From Septoria linicola (taxonomy: Eukaryota; Ascomycota; Dothideomycetes; Mycosphaerellales; Mycosphaerellaceae): 64,000 nt of DNA. Below the pieces are notes generated by a model. The model was not told the origin of the DNA and ran no database searches. It saw nothing but the letters and a program-made list of their open reading frames with translations. Below are positions 1 through 10,729 of the stretch, in pieces (within the stretch, counting starts at the first letter, position 1; each line of letters starts with the position of its first letter). Made by a program: the position numbers and the translations under genes. The stretch spans positions 5,208,001 through 5,272,000 of the forward strand of contig CP099418.1 of NCBI GenBank assembly GCA_024114885.1. Direction: 5' to 3'.

Positions 1-165
1 AGGCACGAAGGTGATCGAGGGTTGGTTGGCGTCGCGATTATCATGATATTGATACTGCGAGTTAGATTAATCGCACTCATTCCACTCGGGCATTACTTCA
101 TCTCTAGACATTAATCTCGTATATGTAGATATCTGTTTCCTTCCGGAAAATTCCCTTTGATCTTC

Positions 166-1247
166 TTACTGTATTCCAGCAAAGTGATACGGATCCGGAG
201 CAGCAAAAGAAACCATGGTAGGATATTCCCCGTTGCCAAAGTGAACTTCCCTGCCGATCAGATGGCACGCGTTCAGATCAATCCAGACAAGCATTCGCTC
301 CAGTAGACCATTCAAGCCGAGTGTCGACAGACCTCCCTTGACCTTCAGCATCATCTGCAGTCCTTTCATGTGTGCTGCAAACGTGTCCGGGTCTCCGAAG
401 ATGGCTTCGTATGCGGCCATTTTGGCCACAGCTCCCACGACTGCATCGCTGATGCCAGCATCAGATCTGCGTAGCTCGACATTGATCTCTGACAACGCTC
501 TTGCTTTGAGTGCGAGGAGATCGAATAATGATGCCTTGTGCGGGTTCATGACGCAGTAGTGCGACGCGGCCATGAGAATCACGGCATACATGGTGGCAGG
601 AGATGTCATGCACATCGGGAACCATACTTTGCGTAGGAGTCCTTTGGATGCTGGGCCGTCGATATCAGCAATCTCCACTGCGACGTTCTGGATGTAGTGT
701 GCAAAGATGGGTGAAAGTTCAGGTTGATGGTCAACTGGGAAAGTCCAGAACGGGTCGTCGAAGGCTCCGCCGGATGTCATAGAAGGTGTGCTGGAGTAGC
801 TTTTGATTATGCTTGTGGAGCTGCTGGAGGAACAAGAGCCTGTAGACGACTCATTGCGCTTCAGATGGGGCGGAGCGTTATGATTGAGTTTCCGTTTCGT
901 GTTGGCAGGATATGGCGGTGTGCATTTGCATTGTCGGACTCTCTCGCTTTGTACGGCTTTACTGTCCAGCTAAGATGCTATCAGCGTTACTGTCTCATTC
1001 ACTCTCGCAATCTGTACCTTTGCAGATCCTGCCCAACACTGAAATTACCATTCCTCTCGTGCTGGACCCGTGTTACATGAGCCCTCACTATTCGTTTTGC
1101 AGCAGCTCTGCCCTTCGCGGCTTCTGGTCCAGAAATTGGGACGAATACAAACGGATCCGATATGGCCGTTATAGGCTTGGATAGTCTGTCCCTGTTCTTC
1201 GCTTGGACCCCACGTGGTGATGGATCGTGTATCTCAACGGCCAGCAT
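166..1247 (-). CDS. Fungal-specific transcription factor (Fungal_trans_2-like), no Zn cluster
   Basis: Two exons read on the minus strand: 1247-1018 and 961-166, separated by a 56-nt intron (donor GTACAG, acceptor ACAG). Joining them gives one open protein of 341 residues. Exon 1 carries FVFVPISGPEAAKG and KRIVRAHVTRVQH, the N-terminal signature of a large fungal regulator family. The second exon holds a Ser-rich linker and then the helical regulatory region (WTFPVDHQPELSPIFAHYIQ, later GLLERMLVWIDLN). No Zn2Cys6 cluster is present, which is normal for this subclass, so direct DNA binding is not shown. The TAA at 166-168 follows DPYHFAGIQ, where my recollection is that some relatives end. However CAGTAAG could also be a donor (ACA|GTAAGA) leading to an exon beyond the left edge, so the C-terminus is uncertain. 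Target genes are unknown. Confidence 0.75.
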
Positions 1248-2196
1248 TTCTGCACGCGTCAGCTTGTAATAGACTGTCTCTCAGACAGTCGTGGGCTGGC
1301 CCAGGTAAGACGCAAGCAGGCTCATGAAGAACACGAACGACACTTGTGATGATCTATGAGGTTGTAGCCAAGGAAGGGCGGAAGGAAGGTAGATCAGGAA
1401 CTGGAAAGGTTTGCCTGGGCATCTAGAATGTTGGGGCAATATTTGGTACGGTGATCGACATTGGCGTCGAAGTTCACGAATGTGGCGCCAAGTTTGAAGA
1501 CCAGATCTGGCCATGAGCGACGAGCACAATCGAACGACCCGATCAGCATCTTCTACACAGCGGAAAATCCGCCGAGATGCATAATTTGTGATATGATGCC
1601 GAGTATGTTGCAGACATAACCCCGTGTCTTGGGATACGGGCTGCGGAGGTGTAGGCGGCCTCTATGTAACTCGGCACTTGCCACTGTAGTCTCGCATGCC
1701 TAGCACAGCTGAAAGTCAATAGTCCGGCTCCTACAAACTGTCAGCGGTACATTGTATCGCTGCCTAGTTGGAGCCTCAGTAGGTTTAGCACGTGCTTACA
1801 GCAAAAAGCACTGAAAAGGTCCTCGGCACATGCGACGATCGAAACATCTGAAATGAGCCGTACGTCGAAAGTGGTAAACGATTGATGAGTAATGAGGAGG
1901 GTCGCAACGAAAGGTGAGGACCAATCTTTAGTCGCTGGCGTGGGCGCGTAGACGTGCCTGAGCGCGCGTGAAAAGCAGCGCCTCTACTTGGCGTCTCATA
2001 GCCTTGCAGTCCTGTGCCACTTTACAACAAGACATCAGCCTACTAATTTACACGTTGTCTTATCAGTATCAAAGCCCTACATAGATACAGCAAGGCCGTT
2101 AGATAGCAAGGCCATCGATGCAAGCTTTTTCCTCATCTCCGTCTGCTAAGCCCGTTTTCAAAAGTACTCTGTGCCCAGTTATGATATTACACACAT
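1248..2196. other. Intergenic region between divergent regulator and HET gene
   Basis: This is the shared upstream region of two head-to-head genes. Only short open frames without recognisable motifs or plausible splice partners are present. No tRNA-like or repeat structure was seen. Confidence 0.6.
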
Positions 2197-4017
2197 ATGG
2201 CGGAAAGGACCTCCGCTACGGACAGTGTGATAAGCAAATCGAAGAGAGCCACCAAGCCCGACGACAGCGCCTGGAATTGGCTGCCGATCCTGGAAAGGCC
2301 AAGAGATCAGATTCGTCTGCTTTATATGTTTGAGGGCATGGAAGATGACTGCATTGTGTGCCGACTAGCAGCTTGGGACAGAAAGTCTGCTCCTCCATAC
2401 AAGGCAGTCTCATACACATGGGGTGAAGACGAGAACCATAAATCAATGAAGATTAATGGCATCTTGTGCAATGTCCGGTCAAACGCGCACTATGCCTTGT
2501 GGCAAGTGCGTCTACACCACCCTGGCTCTTATGTATGGATCGACTCCATATGCATCAACCAATGGAACCTAGAGGAAGTAAGTCAGCAGGTAGCAATGAT
2601 GGCCGACGTCTATAAGCGTGCCGCGCTTACTTGTGCGTGCATTGGTCCTGCTGGCGCGAACAGCAATCTCCTGAGTGAATTCTTTGTTGCAATTGGCAGC
2701 GTCGCCCTTCCATACGAGGATTCAGAATACCATGATGGATACCTTGATCGGAAATATGGGTCACCGACCTCAGGATCTTCTTTGGCATTTGCCAGATTTT
2801 GGAGTTCATGGTGCCTTGCTCATGCTGCAGATGATGTCAATAGAATAACGGCAGGACTTCTAACGTTCATGCAACGCCCATACTGGAAGCGACTATGGAT
2901 CGTTCAGGAGATCTCCCTATCAAAGAGTGTGGATGTCCTACATGGTCGTCACCAGTCTCAATGGCAGTCCATCCGCCGAGTGCTTTGGCTCTCCGAGATC
3001 ATTGGTGAAGCCATCGATCAGCACATGATAGGATCCTTCAGAGAACTGGTGAAGATCTCGTTTAGCACGGTGTTACAATTCGGGGGCTGGGCTAGAACCG
3101 TTGCCTGCTTCGAATGCAATGACGCCCGCGACAAGATTTATGGGCTTCTTGACATAGTCATATGGCCAGCTGGAGTGGTAGCCATCGAACCAGATTATGC
3201 CAAAAGCGCTGTACAGCTGGCGGGCACACTGGTAAGATTCATGCAAGATGCCATGCAATTCGAAGATCTTACGGCGATAGCCCGCGGACTAGGCATCACG
3301 GCATATGACAATGAGTTGTCCAAGATCGTCACGCGAAGGCGCCAGACAGTCGAGTCGCCTGCGGGCTACGCTGAACGTCCTTCCCTCGAAGTCGGAATGA
3401 TATGTGCAGCGGTCCGTGCGGACTACAACGGCATCTTACGCTGCTCAGTATACCGACTAGTAGATGGGTTTCCAGACCGCTTAGAGCTGCATGCTAAATT
3501 TGTACACAAGCTGGAGAACTCGCGCAGCACCACGCTTGGAGCGTGGCGAGAAGTCTGGTTCGAAAATGAAATAGCGGCCATTGTGTGCGACGACGTCCAG
3601 GAAGGCGATCTCATTGCAGAGATGGATGGCTGGGGTAGCCCTACACTAATTCTGCGGCATGTTCGCGATGTCCATTTCACCGTCATTCGACAAGGGTTTC
3701 AGTTGCCAGCCTTCTCAATTTGCTTCAACGGAAGCTGCGTATGTCCCCGTGGTGTGAAGCATGATTCACAACGGCTATATCTTGAAGTTGAAATGAGCTT
3801 CGAGGATATGGTACTCTTTGTAGGGCAGGATATAACTCCCTCCAGCAGTCAGTGCGATGTCCTTGGGGATTTGGGATATGATGTGGATGCAAGGTGCGCC
3901 AGGCCTCGTACCAGAGTCAGCGAGTTCTTGACTACATCTGCACGAGTTGTGCCTGACTCGATGTTCAAGTATCAACCCACCCCTGAGATAGTCGCTGCTA
4001 TGCGAGAGGATCGTTAG
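2197..4017 (+). CDS. HET-domain (heterokaryon incompatibility) protein
   Basis: Intronless 606-residue protein. The N-terminus has the standard HET layout: DQIRLLYMFEG (about 38-47), PPYKAVSYTWGEDE (about 66-79) and YVWIDSICINQWNLEEVSQQ (about 112-131), followed by MMADVYKRA. These correspond to the three conserved blocks of the HET domain (PF06985). The remaining ~400 residues are the usual variable tail with no recognised second domain. HET proteins act in allorecognition and regulated cell death when incompatible hyphae fuse, and many copies are variable accessory genes. The ATG at 2197 is chosen because it precedes the first conserved block by about 37 residues. The partner or trigger cannot be inferred. 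Confidence 0.9.
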   Translation: MAERTSATDSVISKSKRATKPDDSAWNWLPILERPRDQIRLLYMFEGMEDDCIVCRLAAWDRKSAPPYKAVSYTWGEDENHKSMKINGILCNVRSNAHYALWQVRLHHPGSYVWIDSICINQWNLEEVSQQVAMMADVYKRAALTCACIGPAGANSNLLSEFFVAIGSVALPYEDSEYHDGYLDRKYGSPTSGSSLAFARFWSSWCLAHAADDVNRITAGLLTFMQRPYWKRLWIVQEISLSKSVDVLHGRHQSQWQSIRRVLWLSEIIGEAIDQHMIGSFRELVKISFSTVLQFGGWARTVACFECNDARDKIYGLLDIVIWPAGVVAIEPDYAKSAVQLAGTLVRFMQDAMQFEDLTAIARGLGITAYDNELSKIVTRRRQTVESPAGYAERPSLEVGMICAAVRADYNGILRCSVYRLVDGFPDRLELHAKFVHKLENSRSTTLGAWREVWFENEIAAIVCDDVQEGDLIAEMDGWGSPTLILRHVRDVHFTVIRQGFQLPAFSICFNGSCVCPRGVKHDSQRLYLEVEMSFEDMVLFVGQDITPSSSQCDVLGDLGYDVDARCARPRTRVSEFLTTSARVVPDSMFKYQPTPEIVAAMREDR

Positions 4018-4737
4018 GTTAATCATGATAAAAAGTCCCAATAGTGTTCCCGCGCCCCGCTGACTTCTCGTCTGAGCTCATTCTGTCGATCGGAAATCAT
4101 GCTGTGCGGCATGATATGTGCCGCATAGTCAGCTCAGCAGCTGAAGAGCGAATGAACAGCTGGTCCTGTAGCAAGTCGTGAGCGCCGCAGAGATCCATCC
4201 AGCCTGCGCCACGTCTCGCGTTACCCATCGTCACGGCAGGGCTGACGCCGTGGTGGCACCGGCACTATTGTGCCCTGAGCGCCGACACAAGATCGACCAT
4301 TCCCGGAGTTCCGAGATGCAGACCTTGTGCATCGGTGCACTCCCTGTTCGTTCAGGAACGATATGCAGGCCACGCAACTTGTTAGCACCAGATGCTGTCA
4401 TCGTCTCTCTGCATGAGCAGAAGGATGCTTAGACTTTGCAGAACACTGTCTCAGCTGTGGGCGACTCGGTGAGAGACTTTCTGTTTGCTACCTTTTAATA
4501 GGTCTGTGCCACGAAACAAGAGGCAAGGCAGGTCCACTCATCTCCTTTGGAGGTTGGCGCAGTCGTTGCTTCCGCCGCGTCCGAGTGTGCATCCTCTCAT
4601 CACGTAGTTCTAGCGAATACGCCGAACGAGATGGTGTGTCGCTTTCATATATCAGCCCATCCCACGAGCATGTTGCACTAACTTAGGCTGCCTGTTCTTT
4701 GCATTGTTGTGTCTTGGCCATCTTCTATTCTATCAGT
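4018..4737. other. Intergenic region upstream of phospholipase B
   Basis: No supported gene. It contains a perfect 7-bp inverted repeat at 4105-4125 (TGCGGCA, 7-nt spacer, TGCCGCA). An 84-codon open frame at 4178-4432 has no recognisable motif and is not called. The 3' half is the presumed promoter of the phospholipase gene; an AT-rich TCATATATCA lies about 90 bp before its ATG. Confidence 0.5.
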
Positions 4738-6808
4738 ATGAAACAATCGGCAGTATGGCTCGCGGCAGTAGGCGCATTGGTTCCGGGATCAGGTAAGTTA
4801 GGCACGCGATCAGCTTCTTCACCCATGACCATGCTAAGAAGTTGTTGTGGCAGCTACGCCTGTAGAACTGTCAGCTAGGGAAGTCGCGGCTCTTGAGCTG
4901 CTGGCTCGAGCTGCTCCAGCAAACCAGCCAAATGGCTACACGCCACAGACAATTACTTGTCCCAGTGCGAGACCGACGATCCGCAGCGCTGCAGAGTTGT
5001 CGCAGAACGAGACGGAATGGCTCGAAGTGAGGAGGAGAGCGACAGTCGATCCGTTGAGGACATTGCTCGCTCGTTTGAACATCACCGGACTCGACACAGA
5101 CCAGTACATCAATAACAATCAGAATAATGCCTCCGCGCTGCCTAACATTGGCATTGCAGCGTCTGGTGGTGGATATAGGGCCATGTTGAATGGCGCAGGT
5201 ATTCTTCAGGCATTCGACTCGAGAACGCCAGGTTCCGAGAATGCCGGCCATCTTGGAGGACTGCTGCAAGCATCGACATATGTTGCTGGCTTGTCGGGAG
5301 GAAGTTGGCTGTTGTCTTCGCTCTATGTGAACAACTACACCTCTGTGGATGCCATCATCTCCCAAGACACAAGTGCGGATGACTCGGGTGGTGTTTGGCA
5401 GCTTGGAAATAGCATCTTCGAGGGGCCAGAGGAGGGCGGTCTACAGATCTTGAACACTGCTGGGTATTTTGCCGATCTTGTGGACTCCGTTAGCGCAAAG
5501 AGAAACGCTGGATTCAACACCACCCTCACCGACTACTGGGGACGCGCGCTTAGTTACCAGATGGTAAATGCAACGAATGGAGGACCGGACTACACATGGT
5601 CGTCAATTGCTGAACAGGATTGGTTCACCAGAGGAGACGCACCAATGCCTCTCGTTGTGGTTGACAGCCGCAACCCGGGCGAGACTATCATTTCGACCAA
5701 CTCTACTGTCTTCACAGTTACGCCCTGGGAAATTGGCAGCGATGATCCTACACTTTACGCGTTTGCGCCTCTAAAGTATGTTGGCACCAACTTCACCGAT
5801 GGCTCGCCCAGGAACGATGAGCAGTGTGTAGTTGGATTCGACAATGTTGGATATGTTTTTGGAACAAGTTCATCTCTGTTCAACGCCATCCTGGCCACTG
5901 TGAACGGCACACAAACGACAGGTCTGCTTTCATCCGCACTGCAGGCGGCCCTGCAGGGAGTCCTGGTTGCTCTTGGCCAAGATGAAGAGGATATCGCAGA
6001 TTGGGTCAATCCTTTCTTCGGGTACAACAACGACACGAACGTGAACCATTCCGATGATACTCTCACTCTTGTGGATGGCGGACTTGATGGCCAGAATATT
6101 CCTCTGCACCCGCTCATCCAGCCGAACCGCAATGTGGATGTCATCTTCGCGATCGACTCCTCTGCAGACACGAACGGCACAGCCGGCGGCAACTGGCCCA
6201 CTCCAGAATCTGGAGCGAATTGGCCAGACGGAACTTCGATTCTGACAACGTACCAGCGCTCGCAGAGCGACATCGGCAATGGCACCGCCTTCCCAGAAGT
6301 CCCGTCGCGCAACACAATCATGAACCTTGGCTTGGCCTCGAAGCCGACCTTCTTTGGCTGCGATACGTCCAATTTCACTGATCAGATCCCTCCACTGCTT
6401 GTCTACATGCCGAACGGTCCTTACGTGTTCAACTCGAACACTTCCACCTTTGGCAAGCTTGACTACAATGACACTGAGCGCAACGCCATGGTCTTGAATG
6501 CCTACAACATGGCGACTCAGGGTAACGGCACACTGGCTGGATTCGAAGATTGGTCTACATGTGTTGGCTGCGCCATTTTGAGCAGATCACTAGAGAGGAC
6601 AAACACTGATGTGCCCGAGGTCTGCACTCAGTGCTTTAGCAAGTACTGCTGGAATGGTACTGTGGATGACAGCACTCCAGGGACGTATGACCCAGCTTTG
6701 AAGCTGCCTCAGGACGAGGTCAAAGTCACAAGTGGCTCGACCAAGGTTGTTGGCTCTTTATCGTTGGCAGTCTTGACTGCTATCACAGCTGGGTTGGCTA
6801 TGCTGTAA
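4738..6808 (+). CDS. plb1: Secreted GPI-anchored phospholipase B (lysophospholipase)
   Basis: Exon 1 (4738-4792) encodes the signal peptide start MKQSAVWLAAVGALVPGS. A 61-nt intron (GTAAGT...GGCAG, 4793-4853) leads to exon 2 (4854-6808). The product is about 669 residues. Fungal phospholipase B/lysophospholipase (PLA2_B, PF01735) hydrolyses acyl esters of phospholipids and lysophospholipids. Visible hallmarks are IAASGGGYRAML (about 119-130), the nucleophile elbow GLSGGSW (Ser about 166) and the DGGLDGQNIPLHPL block with the catalytic Asp. There are many N-glycosylation sequons. The C-terminus ends in a hydrophobic tail preceded by small residues (SGSTKVVGS...), typical of a GPI anchor. It is probably cell-wall or plasma-membrane bound. 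Such enzymes are used in nutrition and membrane remodelling and are often linked to virulence; that role here is inference. Confidence 0.93.
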
Positions 6809-7367
6809 GGAGATTGACACAATCTCGGGCATGATTTGGACACGATAGCAGGTAATTGATACCCATTTCTTAGGTCAAACGGTACGATCTTTGGTACAGG
6901 AGACAATATTTGAAGCAATGCTTAGATAGTCTTATTCATTACCTTCCAAATGGTACCACGCACTGCTGCGATACTCTCGGACGTCCTGCAGCAACACTGT
7001 TTCCAGCTTCGCCACCACCATGTTCGGCATGTGTTTCGTAGAGAGTAAGGTCTCGCAGGAAGTCCCTCACAGCCAAGTTCCGTGCCAGCCAAGCCTCGAG
7101 CTGGAGCTCTGTGTGACTCCAATCAGCAAGAGCACAAGCTCGATTCTGAGCACAAGGCAAACATACCCGACTATGTCTGTCCATTACAATCCCTATCAAG
7201 ACGCGATTGAACTGCTGGCATCCGAGTACAGTTTACATACTCCGATCGAGCCCTCCGAGCTGTAGCGTCTAGAATCACACATCCTCAAGGAACACTAACT
7301 ATTGATTCGTAGCAGAAGCGAAAAAGCATCGCAGCATCAGTTCATGGCAGCCTAAGCTGTCCCAGAC
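6809..7367. other. Intergenic region between phospholipase B and ankyrin pseudogene
   Basis: No gene can be supported. Overlapping short frames exist on both strands (for example minus 6939-7199 and plus 7171-7265), but neither has a recognisable domain. A good acceptor with branch (CACTAAC...TTCGTAG, about 7295-7313) hints that a 5' exon of the downstream ankyrin gene may lie here, but I could not build a consistent model. Confidence 0.4.
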
Positions 7368-8277
7368 ATGGCACCAGCAAACGCGATGATACTATGTAAC
7401 GAAGCCTGCCGAAATGACGATGTGTCTCTTATGGACCAAGCCATACTTGTGGCGTTGCAAGCAGAATCTCGACATGCAGTAGAAGACATCATCCAGCGTG
7501 GCCTCAGACGTTCTGCAGCTAGGGGCTCGGTCGATGTACTGCGATACGTACTTGATCATGACGCGGATGTCGACAAGCTGATTGCAAAAGATATCATGAT
7601 CGATGACGAGCCGCTAAAGCCCTCGATAGAAGTGCTTGAGATGTTATTAGCCCACGGTTGGGATGTCAACAATCGAGGCGATGGCCGGCCGTTGCTCTGG
7701 TTCGTCGTAGCATACCCTGATCTGGTCGAGTGGTGCATGGATCATGGTGCCAACATCGACGTTCCTGACCCTGCGCTTCGACTCCACCCAGATGGCTCAG
7801 AGGGTCGTCTCAGCCGGCCGCGGCCCACAATACTTGGTGCGGCCGCTTCTTCAGGGAGTATCGACACCTTTGAGCTGCTCCGAGAGAAAGGCGCCGCTCT
7901 AGACCGTCGGACACTGCATATGGCTGTGGAAAAGGGCCGCGATGCTAGCTCCGAAAGAAAGCAACGACTATTCGCAGCTGTACAAAGACCGCTTCGCAAT
8001 GGTGCTACATCTTGTCAATGCCGTTGAGCTTGATGTTAACGCCAAAGAGCATTATGTGGGCGATCTCTGTACCACGCCGCTCTGCTACATTGCTCGCCGT
8101 CCTACGAGCGAGGGCCACAGAGAGCTTCTTGAATTCCTACTGAATCGTGGCGCGGATCCGGAATTGGATTGTGGACAGGCGGGAGATATCGATTGGCCGA
8201 GTCCAATAGCTTGCGCTCGATCGTGTGGCAACTCGAACTTTCTAAAGTTCGTGCAGGAGTGGCGTGGCAGGCAATAG
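7368..8277 (+). pseudogene. Ankyrin-repeat protein gene, frame-disrupted
   Basis: The reading frame from 7368 encodes 219 residues with degenerate ankyrin repeats (SARGSVDVLRYVLDHDADVD, VLEMLLAHGWDVNNRGDG, GAAASSGSIDTFELLREKGA, LHMAVEKGR). The ankyrin pattern then continues in the +1 frame from about 7942 to 8277 (LVNAVELDVNAKE, TPLCYIARRP, GHRELLEFLLNRGADPEL). The two frames overlap at 7942-8027, and I found no GT-AG intron of the right length to join them. The simplest reading is a one-base indel near the AAAAGGGCCGCG stretch at about 7931-7942, either real or an assembly error. Fungal proteins of this type are scaffolds of unknown partner. The start is uncertain. Confidence 0.6.
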
Positions 8278-8870
8278 GGCGACGGGCAGAGTGGTCAAGC
8301 TGCTCAAACATAGACCTCATTTCAGGGACTCATGTGCTCAGCGCAGGTCATAGATGCCATAAGCAACGTCACTTCATTGAATGAAACCTCATCCTTACGC
8401 ATTGTATCTTTTATCATGGCTGATCATGAAAGTGACCCCTTTCCACACGACATATGAGTTTGAGGCTGCCATTGAGAGCATCCAGCATGAATCTGGCTGA
8501 GAAGATGGCAACTAGTCGCTGACTGGCAAGCTATCAGACGCAGCCTTGTGTCGCGCAAAGCCAATTGACGATGCGATCTCTATTGGACAGTAAAGGTCGG
8601 TGATTTTGCATCTGTCAGTCGGACAGCATTGTATGGCACATCTTTGCAGAGATAGGGGACACCAATCTGTGAGAGCGCGAGTGGGAACAAGCAGTAAGGC
8701 CAAATGCTTCGAGTCTGCAGCCCAGCCGTGTATATCGTGGGCTGGAGTACGCTTTGTAAAGAATTGAGCATGAGAATCACAGCATACGCTCACGCTGTTG
8801 GAGTGCAAAATGCTTCATTTGACTCAACACCCATGAAGCTCAGCTTGTCGTACTTCATCCGCACGCGATT
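8278..8870. other. Intergenic region, convergent
   Basis: Lies between the 3' ends of the ankyrin pseudogene and the HerA-like gene. Nothing beyond short motif-free frames was seen. Confidence 0.6.
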
Positions 8871-10466
8871 TCACACGTTCAAACCTGTCTTCGCCCTCGA
8901 AGCCAACAGACTCACACCTCCATCAACACCCAACCTCGCTCTCGTCTTCATTTTCATCGCCCTGGCACCCAACTTCCTCACCTCTGTACCCTGGCCCACC
9001 TCCTCCACCCTCACAAAAGCCTGAGGACAAAACACCAAACTCTCACCAACATCCAGATCCAAAATCTTCTCAAACAAACCTTCCTGCTCTTCCTCCTCCC
9101 CATCTGCATCGCCTCCCTTCTTCCTCCCAACAATCATCCGACTCGCACCCCCAAGATGCTCCCTCATCGCCGCAAACCAAGCCGGACTCGAAAACCGATG
9201 CACAATACTCACAGAGCACAGATCCAGCAGTCTAGCATCAATACTCGGCTCCTGTGTGGCAATGATCACTCTCGTCGCGTTGTGACGCTGTTCGCGAATC
9301 GTAGTGAGCAAGCGCTCAGTGAAACTAGACGCGGCAGCAGAAGAGCTCGACGAGCTGAGGAACTTGTGGGCTTCGTCCAACGCGACTACAAGACCTGCGG
9401 GTGGACCATGGGATTTGATGAGTCCGAGACAGATTTCGAAGAGGATACAGACGGTGGAGGAGTCGATGAAAGTATCGCTCAAGTCAATGATTGTGAGAGT
9501 GCCTGGTTTGAGGTCGAAGAGATTTTCCTGGCTTTTGTTCTTCTTCTTCGAAGGAGGAGCAGGAGGTCTCCATACCCCAGATAGTATAGGAAGGTCGGTT
9601 GGGTGCATAAAACTCTCTAGCAGGCTGAAGCGAAGGTTCATGGGACCCGTTTGGTCTCTGGTGAGCTCCTCGCCGTCAAGGAGCAGGCGGAAGTGCTTGT
9701 AGTCGAAGACTTCTTGGCCCTTGATCGCCATCTGGCGGAGAATGCGCTGGACAACTTCCATATAAAGTGGCACGGGGCCTACTTTCTCGCCGAAAGCCAT
9801 GAGTCTGTTCATGCAGTCGATACTAAGGTCTGAAGAACGCAGGAGCAGAGGCCTGATCTTTGGCTTGCGGGTTTTAGTGGATCCGACACGTCCGTACGCC
9901 TCTCGAAGGGCACGCTCGTTGCTGTGGGAGACGAGGACGTTCACTTCAATGCCACGTGAGCAGAGGTTCGCGACCTCAGCGATAGATTCGGAAGAGTCGA
10001 CGTCGTAGTGGAAGACTACTCCGGCTACTGGCTGACTCAATTCGCCGACAGTCTTATCATTGAGCAGGCAGTTCTCTAACAGGGCGCTCAGCGTGTAGCT
10101 CTTTCCCGAGCCTTGAGAACCACAGATAAAGACCGAGTTAGGTGCATTAACGTTCATCATGATTGGCTCGTTGTGGCCGATCGTTGAAGAGTCGCCAATA
10201 TGGAATCCGAGAAGGCCATACTGGGGAAGTACAGGTGCAGCTTGATTTGACGAGACTCCCGGAATCGTGGTTGATGGAGTGTCGGCCTTCTTGCAGCTTG
10301 GACGAGAGTTTTTGTCGTCGCAGACGGGATCGACAATGTGCTTGACGGCCAAAGAGAATAATGGCGAAGTTCGAACCTCTTCTTGTTTGCCTCCGCGGCC
10401 AGTGGTAGCCGTGGAAAGGTAGTTCTTCTGGAACTGGGCTTTCTGCTCCAAGTAAGCGGAAGACAT
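8871..10466 (-). CDS. HerA/FtsK-like P-loop ATPase, function unknown
   Basis: Intronless, 531 residues from the ATG at 10466 (MSSAYLEQKAQFQKNYLS). The frame stays open upstream to 10688, but that part looks non-coding in composition, so the internal ATG is preferred. The protein has a Walker A motif (GSQGSGKSYTLSALLENCLL, about 116-135), a Walker B with acidic pair (GLVVALDEAHKFLSS) and a downstream sensor-like segment (TRVIIATQEPSIDARLLDL). This arrangement resembles the HerA/VirB4-type ATPases seen as uncharacterised single-copy proteins in many filamentous ascomycetes. The C-terminal part (GLFEKILDLDVGESLVFCPQ...) is also shared with such proteins as I recall them. In prokaryotes HerA works in DNA translocation or end resection; whether that applies here is unknown. 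Confidence 0.8.
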   Translation of the reverse strand: MSSAYLEQKAQFQKNYLSTATTGRGGKQEEVRTSPLFSLAVKHIVDPVCDDKNSRPSCKKADTPSTTIPGVSSNQAAPVLPQYGLLGFHIGDSSTIGHNEPIMMNVNAPNSVFICGSQGSGKSYTLSALLENCLLNDKTVGELSQPVAGVVFHYDVDSSESIAEVANLCSRGIEVNVLVSHSNERALREAYGRVGSTKTRKPKIRPLLLRSSDLSIDCMNRLMAFGEKVGPVPLYMEVVQRILRQMAIKGQEVFDYKHFRLLLDGEELTRDQTGPMNLRFSLLESFMHPTDLPILSGVWRPPAPPSKKKNKSQENLFDLKPGTLTIIDLSDTFIDSSTVCILFEICLGLIKSHGPPAGLVVALDEAHKFLSSSSSSAAASSFTERLLTTIREQRHNATRVIIATQEPSIDARLLDLCSVSIVHRFSSPAWFAAMREHLGGASRMIVGRKKGGDADGEEEEQEGLFEKILDLDVGESLVFCPQAFVRVEEVGQGTEVRKLGARAMKMKTRARLGVDGGVSLLASRAKTGLNV

Positions 10467-10729
10467 GTCGCTGAGCCTCCTGCGTAGATAACAGTCGGTA
10501 CAGTATGCTTCGTCTGCTTCTGTCTCTAATCTACAGGTGACTTCTTGCCTTATATATCTCGGATCAGCTACCGCCGGGTGGACATTTGTTTGCATGTTCC
10601 TCTTTGACAAAGGTCCCAGAGACACTTTGCTAGATTGCCACTTTGATACACACCAAGACCCCGAACCACATTGACCCATATCGTACATGACTCTTCAACG
10701 CCCACAAATGCATCCGCAGGTAGCAAGTC

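Noticed and set aside
6939..7265. Opposing short frames near the phospholipase 3' end
   Set aside because: Both strands look weakly protein-like and neither could be joined to other exons.
10467..10688. N-terminal extension of the HerA-like protein
   Set aside because: Open frame but Cys-rich, atypical sequence; the ATG at 10466 fits the family start better.
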